Assembly: GCF_000016645.1 (NCBI RefSeq)
Contig: NC_009441.1
Coordinates: 1,674,001-1,738,000, forward strand
Source of the DNA: Flavobacterium johnsoniae UW101
GTDB lineage: Bacteria; Bacteroidota; Bacteroidia; Flavobacteriales; Flavobacteriaceae
Direction: 5' to 3'
DNA: 64,000 bases
The position numbers were made by a program, and so were the translations under genes. Positions 45,657 to 54,361 of the stretch are shown piece by piece; the stretch's first letter is position 1; every line of letters starts with the position of its first letter. Below the pieces are notes generated by a model that was not told the origin of the DNA, did not search any database, and worked only from the letters and a program-made list of their open reading frames with translations.

Positions 45657-45761
45657 GTTATAAAGAAAGGAGGAGGGATTAGACCCGATGAATCCTTAGC
45701 AACCCTTCGTTAATTCGAAGAAGGTGCTGCATTCTACCACGCCCAAACGTGGAAAGATAAC
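45657..45761 (+). ncRNA. SAM-I (S-box) riboswitch upstream of metX
   Basis: The conserved S-box core is present: GGAGGGATTAGACCCGATGA, then ATCCTTAGCAACCCTT, AAGGTGCTGCATTCTACC and GGAAAGATAAC, with the closing stem GTTAT (45657-45661) and ATAAC (45757-45761). It binds SAM and shuts down expression in classical systems. The following sequence has a TCTAG/CTAGA hairpin but no long T-run, so the off state may not be a standard terminator. It controls metX-thrA-osmC-metZ. Confidence 0.95.
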
Positions 45762-45836
45762 AACAAGAATTTTTCTAGTTTCAACTCTAGACTTTCTTTC
45801 TAATATTTCCACATACAAATCAAAAAGTAAAAAGAT

Positions 45837-46826
45837 TTGAAATTGGAAAATATACCAAGTCCCATTATAATTCAAGATTTCATCACCGAAAGTGGTGCAC
45901 TGTATCAATCGTTACCGTTAAGTTTTACACTTTCCGGAAAACCGTTGTATACCGCTCCAATTGTTTTGGTTAATCATGCCTTAACCGGAAACGCACAAGT
46001 TACCGGCGAAAATGGCTGGTGGAGTGATCTAATCGGCGAAGCCAAAACTATCGATACCAATCAATATACCGTTTTAGCATTTAATGTTCCCGGAAACGGA
46101 ACCGATTCGTTTATAATCGAGAATTATCAGGATTTTACAACCAGAGATATTGCCAAAATCTTCATCAAAGGATTAAAAGCACTGCATATTGAAAAAGTTT
46201 TTGCCATAATAGGCGGTTCTGTCGGCGGAGGAATCGCTTGGGAAATTTTGGCTCTGGACCCCAATATTACAGAACATTTAATTCCTATTGCTACCGATTG
46301 GAAATCGACTGACTGGATGATTGCCAACTGTTTCCTGCAAGAACAAATTCTAAACAATTCTTCGAGACCAATCGAAGATGCCAGAATACACGCTATGTTG
46401 TGTTACCGTTCTCCGGAATCATTCAAAGAAAAATTTCAGCGAACCATCAATCAGGATCTTTTGATTTTTAATATCGAAAGCTGGCTGGCTCATCATGGCA
46501 AAAAATTACAGCAGCGATATCAGTTGTCATCTTATAAATTGATGAACCAATTGCTTAAAACCATCGATATTACCAGAAATAGTGAGGATTTCGAAACGTT
46601 AATATCTAAATCAAATGCTGCGATTCATATCGTGGCTATCAATTCAGATTTGTTTTTTACACCAAAAGAAAATCTGGAAACCTACAATGAATTAAAGAAA
46701 TTTAAAAACAATGTTTTTTACAGCGAGATTGATTCGGTTCACGGACATGACGCTTTTTTAATCGAGTACAAACAATTAGATCATTTACTTGCCGATATTT
46801 TTAAGGCAGAAACAATAGCAAAATAA
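45837..46826 (+). CDS. metX: Homoserine O-acetyltransferase
   Basis: This alpha/beta-hydrolase-fold enzyme acetylates homoserine for methionine synthesis. The 329 aa protein has IVLVNHALTGNAQVTGENGW, the nucleophile elbow IIGGSVGGGIAWEI, and the terminal SVHGHDAFLIEYKQL with the catalytic His, as in MetX. There is no ATG at the front: the frame opens with TTG at 45837, and a second TTG at 45843 would give MENIPSP-type N-terminus as in relatives, so the start may be 45843. It lies 75 nt after the SAM-I aptamer and is followed by thrA with 1 bp between. Confidence 0.93.
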   Translation: MKLENIPSPIIIQDFITESGALYQSLPLSFTLSGKPLYTAPIVLVNHALTGNAQVTGENGWWSDLIGEAKTIDTNQYTVLAFNVPGNGTDSFIIENYQDFTTRDIAKIFIKGLKALHIEKVFAIIGGSVGGGIAWEILALDPNITEHLIPIATDWKSTDWMIANCFLQEQILNNSSRPIEDARIHAMLCYRSPESFKEKFQRTINQDLLIFNIESWLAHHGKKLQQRYQLSSYKLMNQLLKTIDITRNSEDFETLISKSNAAIHIVAINSDLFFTPKENLETYNELKKFKNNVFYSEIDSVHGHDAFLIEYKQLDHLLADIFKAETIAK

Positions 46827-46827
46827 A

Positions 46828-49242
46828 ATGAAAGTATTAAAATTTGGAGGTAAATCATTATCAAACGGAGAAGGACTTAACAAAGTAGTTTCAATCATTT
46901 CAGATAAAGTAAATCAAGGCGAACAAATTGCCGTAGTCGTTTCTGCCCGAGGAAATGCGACAGATGAATTAGAAGATATCTTAAGAATTGCTGCTAAAAA
47001 CGGTAATTATAAGCCTTTATTAGAAAGTTTTAAAGCATACCAGACTTCAGATTATCCGCAGGTAGATTTATCTGAGGAATTCAATATTTTAGATAAATTA
47101 TTTGAAGGAGTTAGTCTTATTGGTGATTACAGCAATAAAATTAAAGATCAGATTTTGTCAAAAGGCGAATTGCTTTCGGCTAAATTATTGACTTCAATTT
47201 TAGTTGAAAAAGGAATTCCTGCCAATTTTGTTGATACAAGAGAATTGTTGAAAACAGATTCTAAATTTGGCGACGCCCAGCCTTTAGAACAGCTTTCAAA
47301 GAAAAACGTTATCAATTATTTCAAACTTCATAATGGTGAAACAGTAAATATCGTTACTGGTTTTATTGGTTCAAACAACAACAACGACACCACAACTTTA
47401 GGAAGAAACGGAAGCAATTACACCGCTTCGTTAATTGCTAATTATCTGGATGCAGAAGAACTTCAAAACTTTACACACGTTGACGGAATCTATACAGCAA
47501 ATCCAGATTTAGTTGCCGATGCTAAAAAAATCGAATTTTTATCGTTTAATGAAGCAAATGAATTAGCCAATTTTGGAGCAACAATTCTGCATGCCAAAAC
47601 GATAATTCCTTTATTAGAAAAAAATATTCCGCTTCGTATTTTAAATACATTCAATCACGAAAATCACGGAACTTTAATCACTTCAAATTCTGCTAAAGAA
47701 GGAATTAAAACCCTTTCTGTTTTAGAAAATGTATCTCTTGTAAATCTTGAAGGACGAGGATTACTTGGAAAAGCCGGAGTTGATGCCCGAATTTTTAAAG
47801 TAATGGGCGATCACAACATCAGCGTAAGCATTATTTCGCAAGGTTCTTCTGAAAGAGGAATTGGATTAGTTGTGGCTAAAGACAAAGCAACTCTTGCAAT
47901 GGTTGAATTAGAAAAAGAGTTCGAAAACGACTTTTATTCTAAAGATGTAAACCAGATTACAGTGACTGATAATGTTTCGGTAATTTCTATCATCGGGCAG
48001 GATTTAAGTACATTCCATAAACCATATACAGCTTTAATCAAAAATAAAATAGTTCCAATTTTATTCAACAATACCGTTACTGGTAAAAACGTGAGTTTGG
48101 TTGTTAAAAAAGAAGAATTAAACAAAGCCTTAAACGTAATTCACGGAGAGATTTTTGGAGTTTCTAAAAAAATCAATATTGCGATTTTCGGTCACGGATT
48201 AGTGGGCGGAACTTTGATTAATCAAATTTTAGAATCGGCTTCTGCAATCGAAAAACGAAAAGATATTAAGCTGAATGTTTTTGCTATCGCAAACTCTAAA
48301 AAACTGCTTTTAAATAAAAATGGCGTAACTCCAAGCTGGAAAAACGACATTGAAACAAAAGGCGAATCATATACGATTCAGGACATTATTGATTATGCAA
48401 ATGAATACCATTTAGAGAACTTAATTGCAGTTGATAATACAGCGAGTGCTTCATTTGTAGAAAATTATGTTACACTGGTAGAAAGCAGTTTTGACTTAAT
48501 TTCGTCAAATAAAGTCGCTAATACTTTAACGTATGGTTTCTATAAAGAATTGAGAAAAGCTTTGGCAGAAAATCAAAAGAATTATTTGTACGAAACAAAT
48601 GTTGGAGCTGGATTACCGTTAATTGATACAATTAAACTGCTTCACCTTTCAGGAGAAAACATTACAAAAATTAAGGGAGTTTTCTCAGGAACATTAAGTT
48701 ATTTATTCAATAATTTTTCTGCAAAAGATGCTCCATTCAGCGAAATTCTGCAGGAAGCCATTGATAACGGATATACAGAACCAGATCCGCGTGAAGATTT
48801 ATGCGGAAATGATGTGGGAAGAAAATTATTGATTCTGGCAAGAGAATTAGATTTGCAAAATGAGTTTGAAGAAATTTCAATTCAAAATTTAATTCCGGAG
48901 CACTTACGTGAAGGAAGCGCTGCCGATTTCTTGACAAAATTAAAAGAATTTGACCCAATTTATGCGAAGATAAAAGCAGAACAACAGCCAAATCACGTAT
49001 TAAGATATATTGGTGAATTGTCTGGAGATTTGCAGAATGACAAAGGAAATTTAGAAGTAAAATTAGTTTCAGTACCTTCAGATACTGCTTTAGGCGGATT
49101 AAAAGGTTCAGATTCTTTCTTCGAAATTTATACAGAATCTTACGGAGATCGTCCAATCGTTATTCAGGGAGCCGGTGCAGGTTCTGCCGTAACAGCAAGA
49201 GGAGTTTTTGGAGATATTTTGAGATTATCTGATAAGGGATAA
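46828..49242 (+). CDS. thrA: Bifunctional aspartokinase/homoserine dehydrogenase
   Basis: It phosphorylates aspartate and reduces aspartate semialdehyde to homoserine, feeding methionine and threonine. The 804 aa fusion has the kinase part (about 1-290, KFGGKSLSNGEG, TTLGRNGSNYTASL), two ACT domains (about 300-450, GKAGVDARIFKVMGDHNISV) and the dehydrogenase part (about 455-804) with FGHGLVGGTLI, SSNKVANT and the intact GYTEPDPREDLCGNDVGRK. The kinase motif has Asn where many relatives have Asp (GSD to GSN). Its placement after metX under a SAM riboswitch suggests a role mainly in methionine supply. Confidence 0.96.
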   Translation: MKVLKFGGKSLSNGEGLNKVVSIISDKVNQGEQIAVVVSARGNATDELEDILRIAAKNGNYKPLLESFKAYQTSDYPQVDLSEEFNILDKLFEGVSLIGDYSNKIKDQILSKGELLSAKLLTSILVEKGIPANFVDTRELLKTDSKFGDAQPLEQLSKKNVINYFKLHNGETVNIVTGFIGSNNNNDTTTLGRNGSNYTASLIANYLDAEELQNFTHVDGIYTANPDLVADAKKIEFLSFNEANELANFGATILHAKTIIPLLEKNIPLRILNTFNHENHGTLITSNSAKEGIKTLSVLENVSLVNLEGRGLLGKAGVDARIFKVMGDHNISVSIISQGSSERGIGLVVAKDKATLAMVELEKEFENDFYSKDVNQITVTDNVSVISIIGQDLSTFHKPYTALIKNKIVPILFNNTVTGKNVSLVVKKEELNKALNVIHGEIFGVSKKINIAIFGHGLVGGTLINQILESASAIEKRKDIKLNVFAIANSKKLLLNKNGVTPSWKNDIETKGESYTIQDIIDYANEYHLENLIAVDNTASASFVENYVTLVESSFDLISSNKVANTLTYGFYKELRKALAENQKNYLYETNVGAGLPLIDTIKLLHLSGENITKIKGVFSGTLSYLFNNFSAKDAPFSEILQEAIDNGYTEPDPREDLCGNDVGRKLLILARELDLQNEFEEISIQNLIPEHLREGSAADFLTKLKEFDPIYAKIKAEQQPNHVLRYIGELSGDLQNDKGNLEVKLVSVPSDTALGGLKGSDSFFEIYTESYGDRPIVIQGAGAGSAVTARGVFGDILRLSDKG

Positions 49243-49262
49243 TTGATTTTAGATTGCAGATT

Positions 49263-49286
49263 TTAGTCCCGATAGCTATCGGGATA
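49263..49286. repeat. Dispersed palindrome, copy 1
   Basis: Contains CCCGATAGCTATCGGG. A 24-bp stretch around it is identical to 63332-63355 upstream of metH. Confidence 0.75.
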
Positions 49287-49331
49287 GATTTAAGATTTGA
49301 ATTCAAACAAAACAAAAAAAATAACAACACA

Positions 49332-49757
49332 ATGAAAGTAACACTTAACAGAGTAAATGACGCATTTCATTTTAAAGTAAAAAATGAACGCGGACACATA
49401 GTTGACGTTGACAGCAGAGCTGAATTTGGCGGAAGCGATTTAGGTGCAAGTCCAATGGAATTAGTTTTAATGGGAGTTGCAGGGTGCAGCGCTATTGATA
49501 TGATTTCGATTTTAAAGAAACAGCGCCAGGAAATCACTTCTTTTAACGCTGAAGTTGAAGGAACACGAGTGCAGATTGAAGAAGCAAAACCTTTTAAAGA
49601 AATCGATGTGGTTTTCTATTTAGAAGGAGAAATCAACCCGGAAAAAGCAAAAAAAGCAGCGCAGCTTTCTTTTGAAAAATACTGTTCGGTTGCCAAAACA
49701 GTTGAACCAACAGCAACAATTAAATACAAAGTTGTCTTGAACAGCGAAGCTTTATAA
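49332..49757 (+). CDS. OsmC family protein
   Basis: The 141 aa protein starts MKVTLNRVNDAFHFKVKNER; the upstream ATG at 49254 would run through a dispersed palindrome and is rejected. OsmC/Ohr-type features are present: FGGSDLGASPMELVLMGVAG with the helix holding a Cys (GCSAIDMI) and a second Cys in FEKYCSVAKTV, giving the paired peroxidatic cysteines of the family. It reduces organic peroxides in characterised members. Lying inside the metX-thrA-metZ unit, it may serve sulfur/thiol protection, which is inference. Confidence 0.85.
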   Translation: MKVTLNRVNDAFHFKVKNERGHIVDVDSRAEFGGSDLGASPMELVLMGVAGCSAIDMISILKKQRQEITSFNAEVEGTRVQIEEAKPFKEIDVVFYLEGEINPEKAKKAAQLSFEKYCSVAKTVEPTATIKYKVVLNSEAL

Positions 49758-49899
49758 TAGAATTAGAAAATTAGTCAATTAGGGAATTAGATAATTCTCT
49801 GTTAATTGAAAAAAACTAGAAAGATTATTTTGCGAAACTCTGTTTTCACTTTGTGAATCTTCGCGAAATAAACCGTTCAAAAAACAAAAAAACAACACA

Positions 49900-51072
49900 A
49901 TGAACACAGAAGAATTTGGTTTTGAAACACAAGCCATTAGAACACAATTAGAAAGATCACAATATTTAGAACATTCGGTGCCTTTGTACCTGTCGTCAAG
50001 CTTTGTTTTTGAAGATGCCGAAGATATGAGAGCTTCTTTTACAGAAGAAAAAGAAAGAAATATTTACAGCCGTTTCAGCAATCCAAACACAACTGAGTTT
50101 GTGGAGAAAATCTGCAAAATGGAAGGAGCTGAATCTGGTTATGCATTCGCAACAGGAATGGCTGCGGTATATTCTACTTTTGCCGGTTTATTGAATTCAG
50201 GCGATCATATCGTTTCTGCAAGCAGTGTTTTTGGTTCTACTCACGCTTTGTTTATGACTTATTTTCCAAAATGGAATATCGAAACTTCTTATTTCGAAAT
50301 TAATAAGCCGGAAACAATCGAAAGTTTCATCAAACCAAACACTAAAATTTTATACGCCGAATCTCCAACAAATCCCGGAGTAGATGTTATCGATTTAGAA
50401 TTGTTAGGAAATATTGCCAAAAAACACAACTTGATTTTAATTATCGACAACTGTTTTGCAACGCCATATTTACAACAGCCAATTAAATTTGGGGCGCATT
50501 TAGTAATTCATTCTGCTACAAAATTAATCGACGGACAAGGCCGCGTTTTAGGCGGGGTAACAGTTGGTAATGCCGATTTGATCAGACAGATTTATTTGTT
50601 TTCAAGAAATACAGGACCGGCATTATCACCATTTAATGCTTGGGTTCTTTCAAAAAGTTTAGAAACTTTAGCCGTTCGTGTCGACAGACACTGCGAAAAT
50701 GCTTTAAAAGTAGCTGAGTTTTTAGAAAGTCATCCAAATGTAAACAGCGTAAAATATCCGTTCTTGAAATCGCATCCACAGTATGAAATTGCTAAAAAGC
50801 AAATGAAAGCGGGTGGAAACATTATTGCATTTGAAATTAAAGGTGGTATCGAAGCAGGAAGAAAATTTCTGAATTCAATCGAACTTTGCTCATTATCTGC
50901 AAATATTGGTGATACAAGAACAATCGTAACGCATCCGGCATCGACAACGCACAGTAAATTATCTGAAGAAGATCAATTGGCAGTAGGAATCACGCAAGGT
51001 CTTGTTCGTGTTTCTGTAGGTTTAGAAACTGTAGAAGATGTAATTGCCGATTTAAAACAAGCGCTTGGATAA
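49900..51072 (+). CDS. metZ: Trans-sulfuration PLP enzyme, O-succinyl/acetylhomoserine sulfhydrylase type
   Basis: It makes homocysteine from an O-acylhomoserine and sulfide. The 390 aa length and motifs fit the MetZ branch: ETQAIRTQLERSQYLEHSVP, YSRFSNPNTTEFVEKICKME, GYAFATGMAAVYSTFAGLLN and the PLP lysine in VIHSATKLIDGQGRVLGG. As metX in the same unit makes O-acetylhomoserine, the acetyl ester is the likely substrate despite the family name. Cystathionine gamma-synthase is a less likely alternative. It overlaps in task with metY but is under the SAM riboswitch. Confidence 0.9.
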   Translation: MNTEEFGFETQAIRTQLERSQYLEHSVPLYLSSSFVFEDAEDMRASFTEEKERNIYSRFSNPNTTEFVEKICKMEGAESGYAFATGMAAVYSTFAGLLNSGDHIVSASSVFGSTHALFMTYFPKWNIETSYFEINKPETIESFIKPNTKILYAESPTNPGVDVIDLELLGNIAKKHNLILIIDNCFATPYLQQPIKFGAHLVIHSATKLIDGQGRVLGGVTVGNADLIRQIYLFSRNTGPALSPFNAWVLSKSLETLAVRVDRHCENALKVAEFLESHPNVNSVKYPFLKSHPQYEIAKKQMKAGGNIIAFEIKGGIEAGRKFLNSIELCSLSANIGDTRTIVTHPASTTHSKLSEEDQLAVGITQGLVRVSVGLETVEDVIADLKQALG

Positions 51073-51181
51073 ATCTCTTAGATTTAAAAATTCAAATTAT
51101 ATATTAATGACGATTTTTGACTGTAAATTTATTACTGTTAAAAATCGTCATTCTTTTTGAGTGATACTTGAGTAAAAATTA

Positions 51182-51189
51182 TATTTTTG
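51182..51189 (+). promoter_or_regulatory. -7 element of the RDD gene
   Basis: TATTTTTG matches TAnnTTTG, with a TTG 22 bp upstream (51157-51159). Confidence 0.45.
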
Positions 51190-51232
51190 TTTCGGAAGAA
51201 AAACTAATACAGTCAAAATTAACCATATAACA

Positions 51233-51724
51233 ATGAGTCAATCCACTTACATTCTTGATGATAAACTATTAGCTTCTGTTGGAGCGCGGTTTTTAAATTA
51301 TATTATAGATCTTTTTGCTTTTATAATTCTTTTTGTGATAACAGCACTTTTTTTGGGAATTTTAATAGGTTTAGGATTTACAGAAATTGGAGTGTGGATG
51401 GATAATATGGGAGATTTTGGATGGAATGTTATTGCTCTTTTTATTTCATTAATTTATTATCTAGTGATGGAAGGCTTATTTTCAAGATCAATAGGGAAAT
51501 TTATTACCGGAACTATTGTGGTTGATGAAAACGGTCAAAAACCTGACTTTGGAACTATTTTTAAAAGAAATTTATGTCGTTTTATCCCGTTTGATGCATT
51601 TACTTTTTTAGGAGGTTCGCGAGGCTGGCATGATTCTATTTCTCATACTTATGTGGTTAATAAAAAAGCACTGGATGAAGAAATTAAAATATTTCATGAG
51701 TTTAATTTAATAGGAAACAAATAA
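51233..51724 (+). CDS. RDD family membrane protein
   Basis: The 163 aa protein has two to three membrane helices and the RDD-like signature GARFLNYIIDLFAFIILFVI (Arg and Asp) and SRSIGKFITGTIVVDENGQK followed by KRNLCRFIPFDAFTFLGGSR. The family is widespread; some members transport cations or protect envelopes, but no role is established here. It stands alone with its own promoter. Confidence 0.85.
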   Translation: MSQSTYILDDKLLASVGARFLNYIIDLFAFIILFVITALFLGILIGLGFTEIGVWMDNMGDFGWNVIALFISLIYYLVMEGLFSRSIGKFITGTIVVDENGQKPDFGTIFKRNLCRFIPFDAFTFLGGSRGWHDSISHTYVVNKKALDEEIKIFHEFNLIGNK

Positions 51725-51787
51725 GTAATTTGATAGAATTAGTAGAATTTAACTATTCGTCTGTTATTTTTCTCATTTAAAAAGACT

Positions 51788-51795
51788 ATTTTTGT
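51788..51795 (+). promoter_or_regulatory. -7 element of the Rrf2 gene
   Basis: TATTTTTG matches TAnnTTTG; the -33 element is unclear. Confidence 0.4.
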
Positions 51796-51865
51796 TGCAG
51801 AAAAATATGAAGTTTGTTTGTTTTAGAAAAAATATAAAATTTACAATCTCATCTAAAATATAAAA

Positions 51866-52276
51866 ATGCTTTCAAAGAAGACAAAATACGGAATTAAAGC
51901 CCTTACATATTTAGCCAGGAGAGAAAATAACGAACCTGTACAAATTGCCGAAATTGCCAAAAGTGAACATATTTCGATTAAATTTCTGGAAAGTATTTTA
52001 TTATTACTTCGAAATTCAGGATTTCTTGGTGCCAAAAAAGGAAAAGGCGGTGGTTACTATTTAATTAAAGATCCGAAAGATATTAGTATGGCTAAAGTGT
52101 ATCGTATTTTAGAAGGTCCAATTGCGCTGCTTCCATGTGCAAGTCATAATTTCTACGAAAAATGCGACGACTGCGATGACGAATCTACTTGTGCTGCAAG
52201 ACGGTTAATGACAGAAGTTCGTGATAATACACTCAAAATATTAGAAAGTAATTCTTTAGCAGATATTGCGTTCTAA
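51866..52276 (+). CDS. Rrf2 family transcriptional regulator
   Basis: This is a winged-helix DNA-binding protein of 136 aa. The N-terminus MLSKKTKYGIKALTYLARRE and the recognition region SIKFLESILLLLRNSGFLGA plus wing KGKGGGYYLIKDP are typical of Rrf2 (IscR/CymR/NsrR group). Residues about 92-112 carry four cysteines spaced C-x8-C-x2-C-x5-C with a His after the first, which could bind a metal or Fe-S cluster or sense thiols. It lies between metZ/RDD and the divergent TSUP genes of the sulfate operon, so it is the obvious candidate to bind the shared dyad motif at sulfur promoters. Confidence 0.9.
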   Translation: MLSKKTKYGIKALTYLARRENNEPVQIAEIAKSEHISIKFLESILLLLRNSGFLGAKKGKGGGYYLIKDPKDISMAKVYRILEGPIALLPCASHNFYEKCDDCDDESTCAARRLMTEVRDNTLKILESNSLADIAF

Positions 52277-52294
52277 GAATTAGTTAATCCATAA

Positions 52295-52335
52295 TAAAAA
52301 AGACCATTTCTAAATTCGAAATGGTCTTTTTTATT
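52295..52335. terminator. Bidirectional terminator between Rrf2 and the TSUP gene
   Basis: AAAAAAGACCATTTC pairs with GAAATGGTCTTTTTT between two convergent genes. Confidence 0.9.
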
Positions 52336-52353
52336 TTTTAAGAAATTTTAGTT

Positions 52354-53136
52354 TTAAAAAATCAATTTATATCCGGCCATAAAAAGCATTAAGGCTATGG
52401 CATTTCTTAGAAACTGATCTGGAACTTTTCCGCTCAGCATACTTCCCATATATATTCCGGGAAGCGATCCCATTAATAATTGTCCCAAAAGGGCTAAATC
52501 TAAATTTCCCATAGACGCATGGCCAAGTCCTGCAACTAGTGTTAAAGGAACAGCATGTGCAATCTCAGTTCCTACTAAACGAGGAGTTGGCAGTAATGGA
52601 TAAAGGAAAAATAAAGTTACAGTTCCTAAAGCTCCTGCTCCAATAGAAGTTAGGGTTACGGTTGCGCCTAGTAAAACTCCAATTGCAATCGTGAGCATAT
52701 TTTGTGTAGTGCTTTCACTGTGAAATTTATCTCCGGCATGTTTTTGAGAATATTTTAAAATTTTATTTTTAAATATAATGGCGACTGAGGTAAACAATAA
52801 AGCCCAGCCTAAACTATATTTAATAACACGATTTATTGTTTCAATATCAGTTTTAATACTGTTTAAAATCCATAAAGTAACTAAAGCTGCTGGAACGCTG
52901 CCAAGAGTAAGCCAGCCTGTAATTTTCCAGTTTATGTTTCCTTTTTTATTGTGAACAAAAACGCCTCCTGCTTTAGTAAATGCGGCATATAATAAATCAG
53001 TTCCTACAGCGGTTGTTGGCGGAATGTTGAAGTATAATAAAATTGGAGTCATTAAGGAACCGCCGCCAACTCCGGTCAGTCCAACAATAAAACCAACGGC
53101 TAATCCTGCAATTACAAGACCTATTTGAAAATCCAT
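52354..53136 (-). CDS. TauE/SafE (TSUP) family membrane permease 1
   Basis: The 260 aa form starts MDFQIGLVIAGLAVGFIVGL; an ATG 27 bp upstream lies by the predicted promoter. It has seven to eight helices and the TSUP motifs VGLTGVGGGSLMTPILLY and TSIGAGALGTVTLFFLYPLL. Members export sulfite or organosulfonates or move other small sulfur anions. Divergent from the sulfate assimilation operon across a 312 bp spacer holding two dyad motifs. The direction of transport is not decidable. Confidence 0.85.
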   Translation of the reverse strand: MDFQIGLVIAGLAVGFIVGLTGVGGGSLMTPILLYFNIPPTTAVGTDLLYAAFTKAGGVFVHNKKGNINWKITGWLTLGSVPAALVTLWILNSIKTDIETINRVIKYSLGWALLFTSVAIIFKNKILKYSQKHAGDKFHSESTTQNMLTIAIGVLLGATVTLTSIGAGALGTVTLFFLYPLLPTPRLVGTEIAHAVPLTLVAGLGHASMGNLDLALLGQLLMGSLPGIYMGSMLSGKVPDQFLRNAIALMLFMAGYKLIF

Positions 53137-53171
53137 AAATAAAAGTTTGGGGCTAAAATACAATAATTTTA

Positions 53172-53194
53172 TAATAATCCTATCGATTTTATAG
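53172..53194. promoter_or_regulatory. Candidate operator D in front of TSUP gene 1
   Basis: This 23-bp site keeps the CCTATCG core and agrees with the reverse complement of the operator at 53397-53419 at 16 of 23 positions. It lies close to the presumed promoter of the minus-strand TSUP gene. Confidence 0.35.
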
Positions 53195-53358
53195 AGATTA
53201 GAAAATGTATTTAATTATCAAATATTTTTGACGTCTAAATTGTTGAAATATCCTGCAATACGGCATTATTTGTGAAATTATACTGCATAATTCTTAATAC
53301 TCTCTTTTAGAATGTAATAAATGACTAATTGAGGGCTCAAAAAAATAATAATATTGCT

Positions 53359-53387
53359 TTGTAATTTAGAAATAAGTAGTATTTTTG
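53359..53387 (+). promoter_or_regulatory. Promoter of the sulfate assimilation operon
   Basis: TTG at 53359-53361, an 18-bp spacer and TATTTTTG at 53380-53387. Confidence 0.7.
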
Positions 53388-53396
53388 CAAAGTAAT

Positions 53397-53419
53397 CTAT
53401 TAACCCGATAGGGTAATAG
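53397..53419. promoter_or_regulatory. Candidate operator C at the sulfate assimilation promoter
   Basis: CTATTA and TAATAG flank ACCC-GATA-GGG, making a dyad directly after the expected transcript start. It shares the exact 13-mer GATAGGGTAATAG with the site at 38433-38445. A repressor bound here would block initiation; as RNA it could also form a small hairpin. Confidence 0.6.
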
Positions 53420-53448
53420 TTTTTCGAAACAAATTTAAACTTTTTAAT

Positions 53449-54336
53449 ATGGAGAAAGAACTGAAAATAAATAATACAGCCTCTTTTAAAGAGAAGCTTT
53501 GGATTGGAATTCCTGTTGTTTTACTAGTAGGTTTATTATTCACTTTAATATACAAGCATCACGCTGAATTTTCCTGGGACGGATTTGTAGCAGGATTCAA
53601 TCAGGAATTTTTAGTGTTTTTTGCCATTGGAGTTTTTGCTCAATTGGTAGACGGAACACTGGGAATGGGATATGGAGCAACTTCAACCTCATTTTTATTG
53701 GCTTATGGAGTACCGCCGGTTATGAGCAGTACCGCAGTTCACGTTTCTGAAATGTTTACAACGGGCGCATCGGCACTTTCTCACCATCGTTTTGGGAACA
53801 TCAATAAAAAACTGGTAAGGCATTTATTGATTCCGGGAGTTTTAGGTTCTATTACTGGAGCTTATTTGTTGTCAGACGTAATTAATGGCGATGTTATTAA
53901 GCCATTTATTGCGGTTTACATGATTATTTTGGCGGTTATCATTATCAGAAAAGCGTTAAAAAAGAATATTGTAAAAAAGAAAACTAAAAAATTAGGTGCT
54001 TTAGCAGTTTTCGGCGGATTTATGGATTCTGTTGGAGGCGGAGGCTGGGGGCCAATTGTGACTTCAACTTTATTAGGAAGAGGAAGAAACCCAAGATATA
54101 CTATTGGTTCTGTAAATGCTGCAGAGTTTGCCATTTCATTTGCAAGCGGTATCACATTTATGCTTTTTGGAGGAATCCACGGCTGGCAGGTTATTATAGG
54201 ACTGATTTTAGGAGGAGTATTTTCGGCACCTTTAGCAGCTTATTTAGTAAATAAAATCAAAAGAAAACCAATGATGGTTGCTGTTGGAGTTCTAATTATA
54301 TTATTGAGTTTAAAAACATTATCTAAATTATTATAA
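53449..54336 (+). CDS. TauE/SafE (TSUP) family membrane permease 2, probable sulfate/sulfur anion uptake
   Basis: The 295 aa protein has an N-terminal cytoplasmic part, about eight helices and the two TSUP halves: GVFAQLVDGTLGMGYGATST and GGFMDSVGGGGWGPIVTSTL. As first gene of an operon with all sulfate-reduction enzymes, and with no other sulfate transporter in sight, import of sulfate is the most economical role. It lies 25 bp before cysH and is paralogous to the divergent gene at 52354-53136. Confidence 0.85.
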   Translation: MEKELKINNTASFKEKLWIGIPVVLLVGLLFTLIYKHHAEFSWDGFVAGFNQEFLVFFAIGVFAQLVDGTLGMGYGATSTSFLLAYGVPPVMSSTAVHVSEMFTTGASALSHHRFGNINKKLVRHLLIPGVLGSITGAYLLSDVINGDVIKPFIAVYMIILAVIIIRKALKKNIVKKKTKKLGALAVFGGFMDSVGGGGWGPIVTSTLLGRGRNPRYTIGSVNAAEFAISFASGITFMLFGGIHGWQVIIGLILGGVFSAPLAAYLVNKIKRKPMMVAVGVLIILLSLKTLSKLL

Positions 54337-54361
54337 TTCTTTAGATAGGGAGAAAGAGATT

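Noticed and set aside
45696..45908. Open frame antisense to the metX riboswitch
   Set aside because: It lies across the conserved SAM-I aptamer and the start of metX on the other strand, so it is a chance frame.
48737..49156. 139-codon frame on the minus strand inside thrA
   Set aside because: It is a shadow of the thrA reading frame; thrA motifs on the plus strand are intact over the whole stretch.
53397..53419. Transcription terminator at the start of the sulfate operon
   Set aside because: The hairpin is short and followed by only a short T-run mixed with coding leader; position at the transcript start and sharing of 13 bp with 38433-38445 favour an operator.
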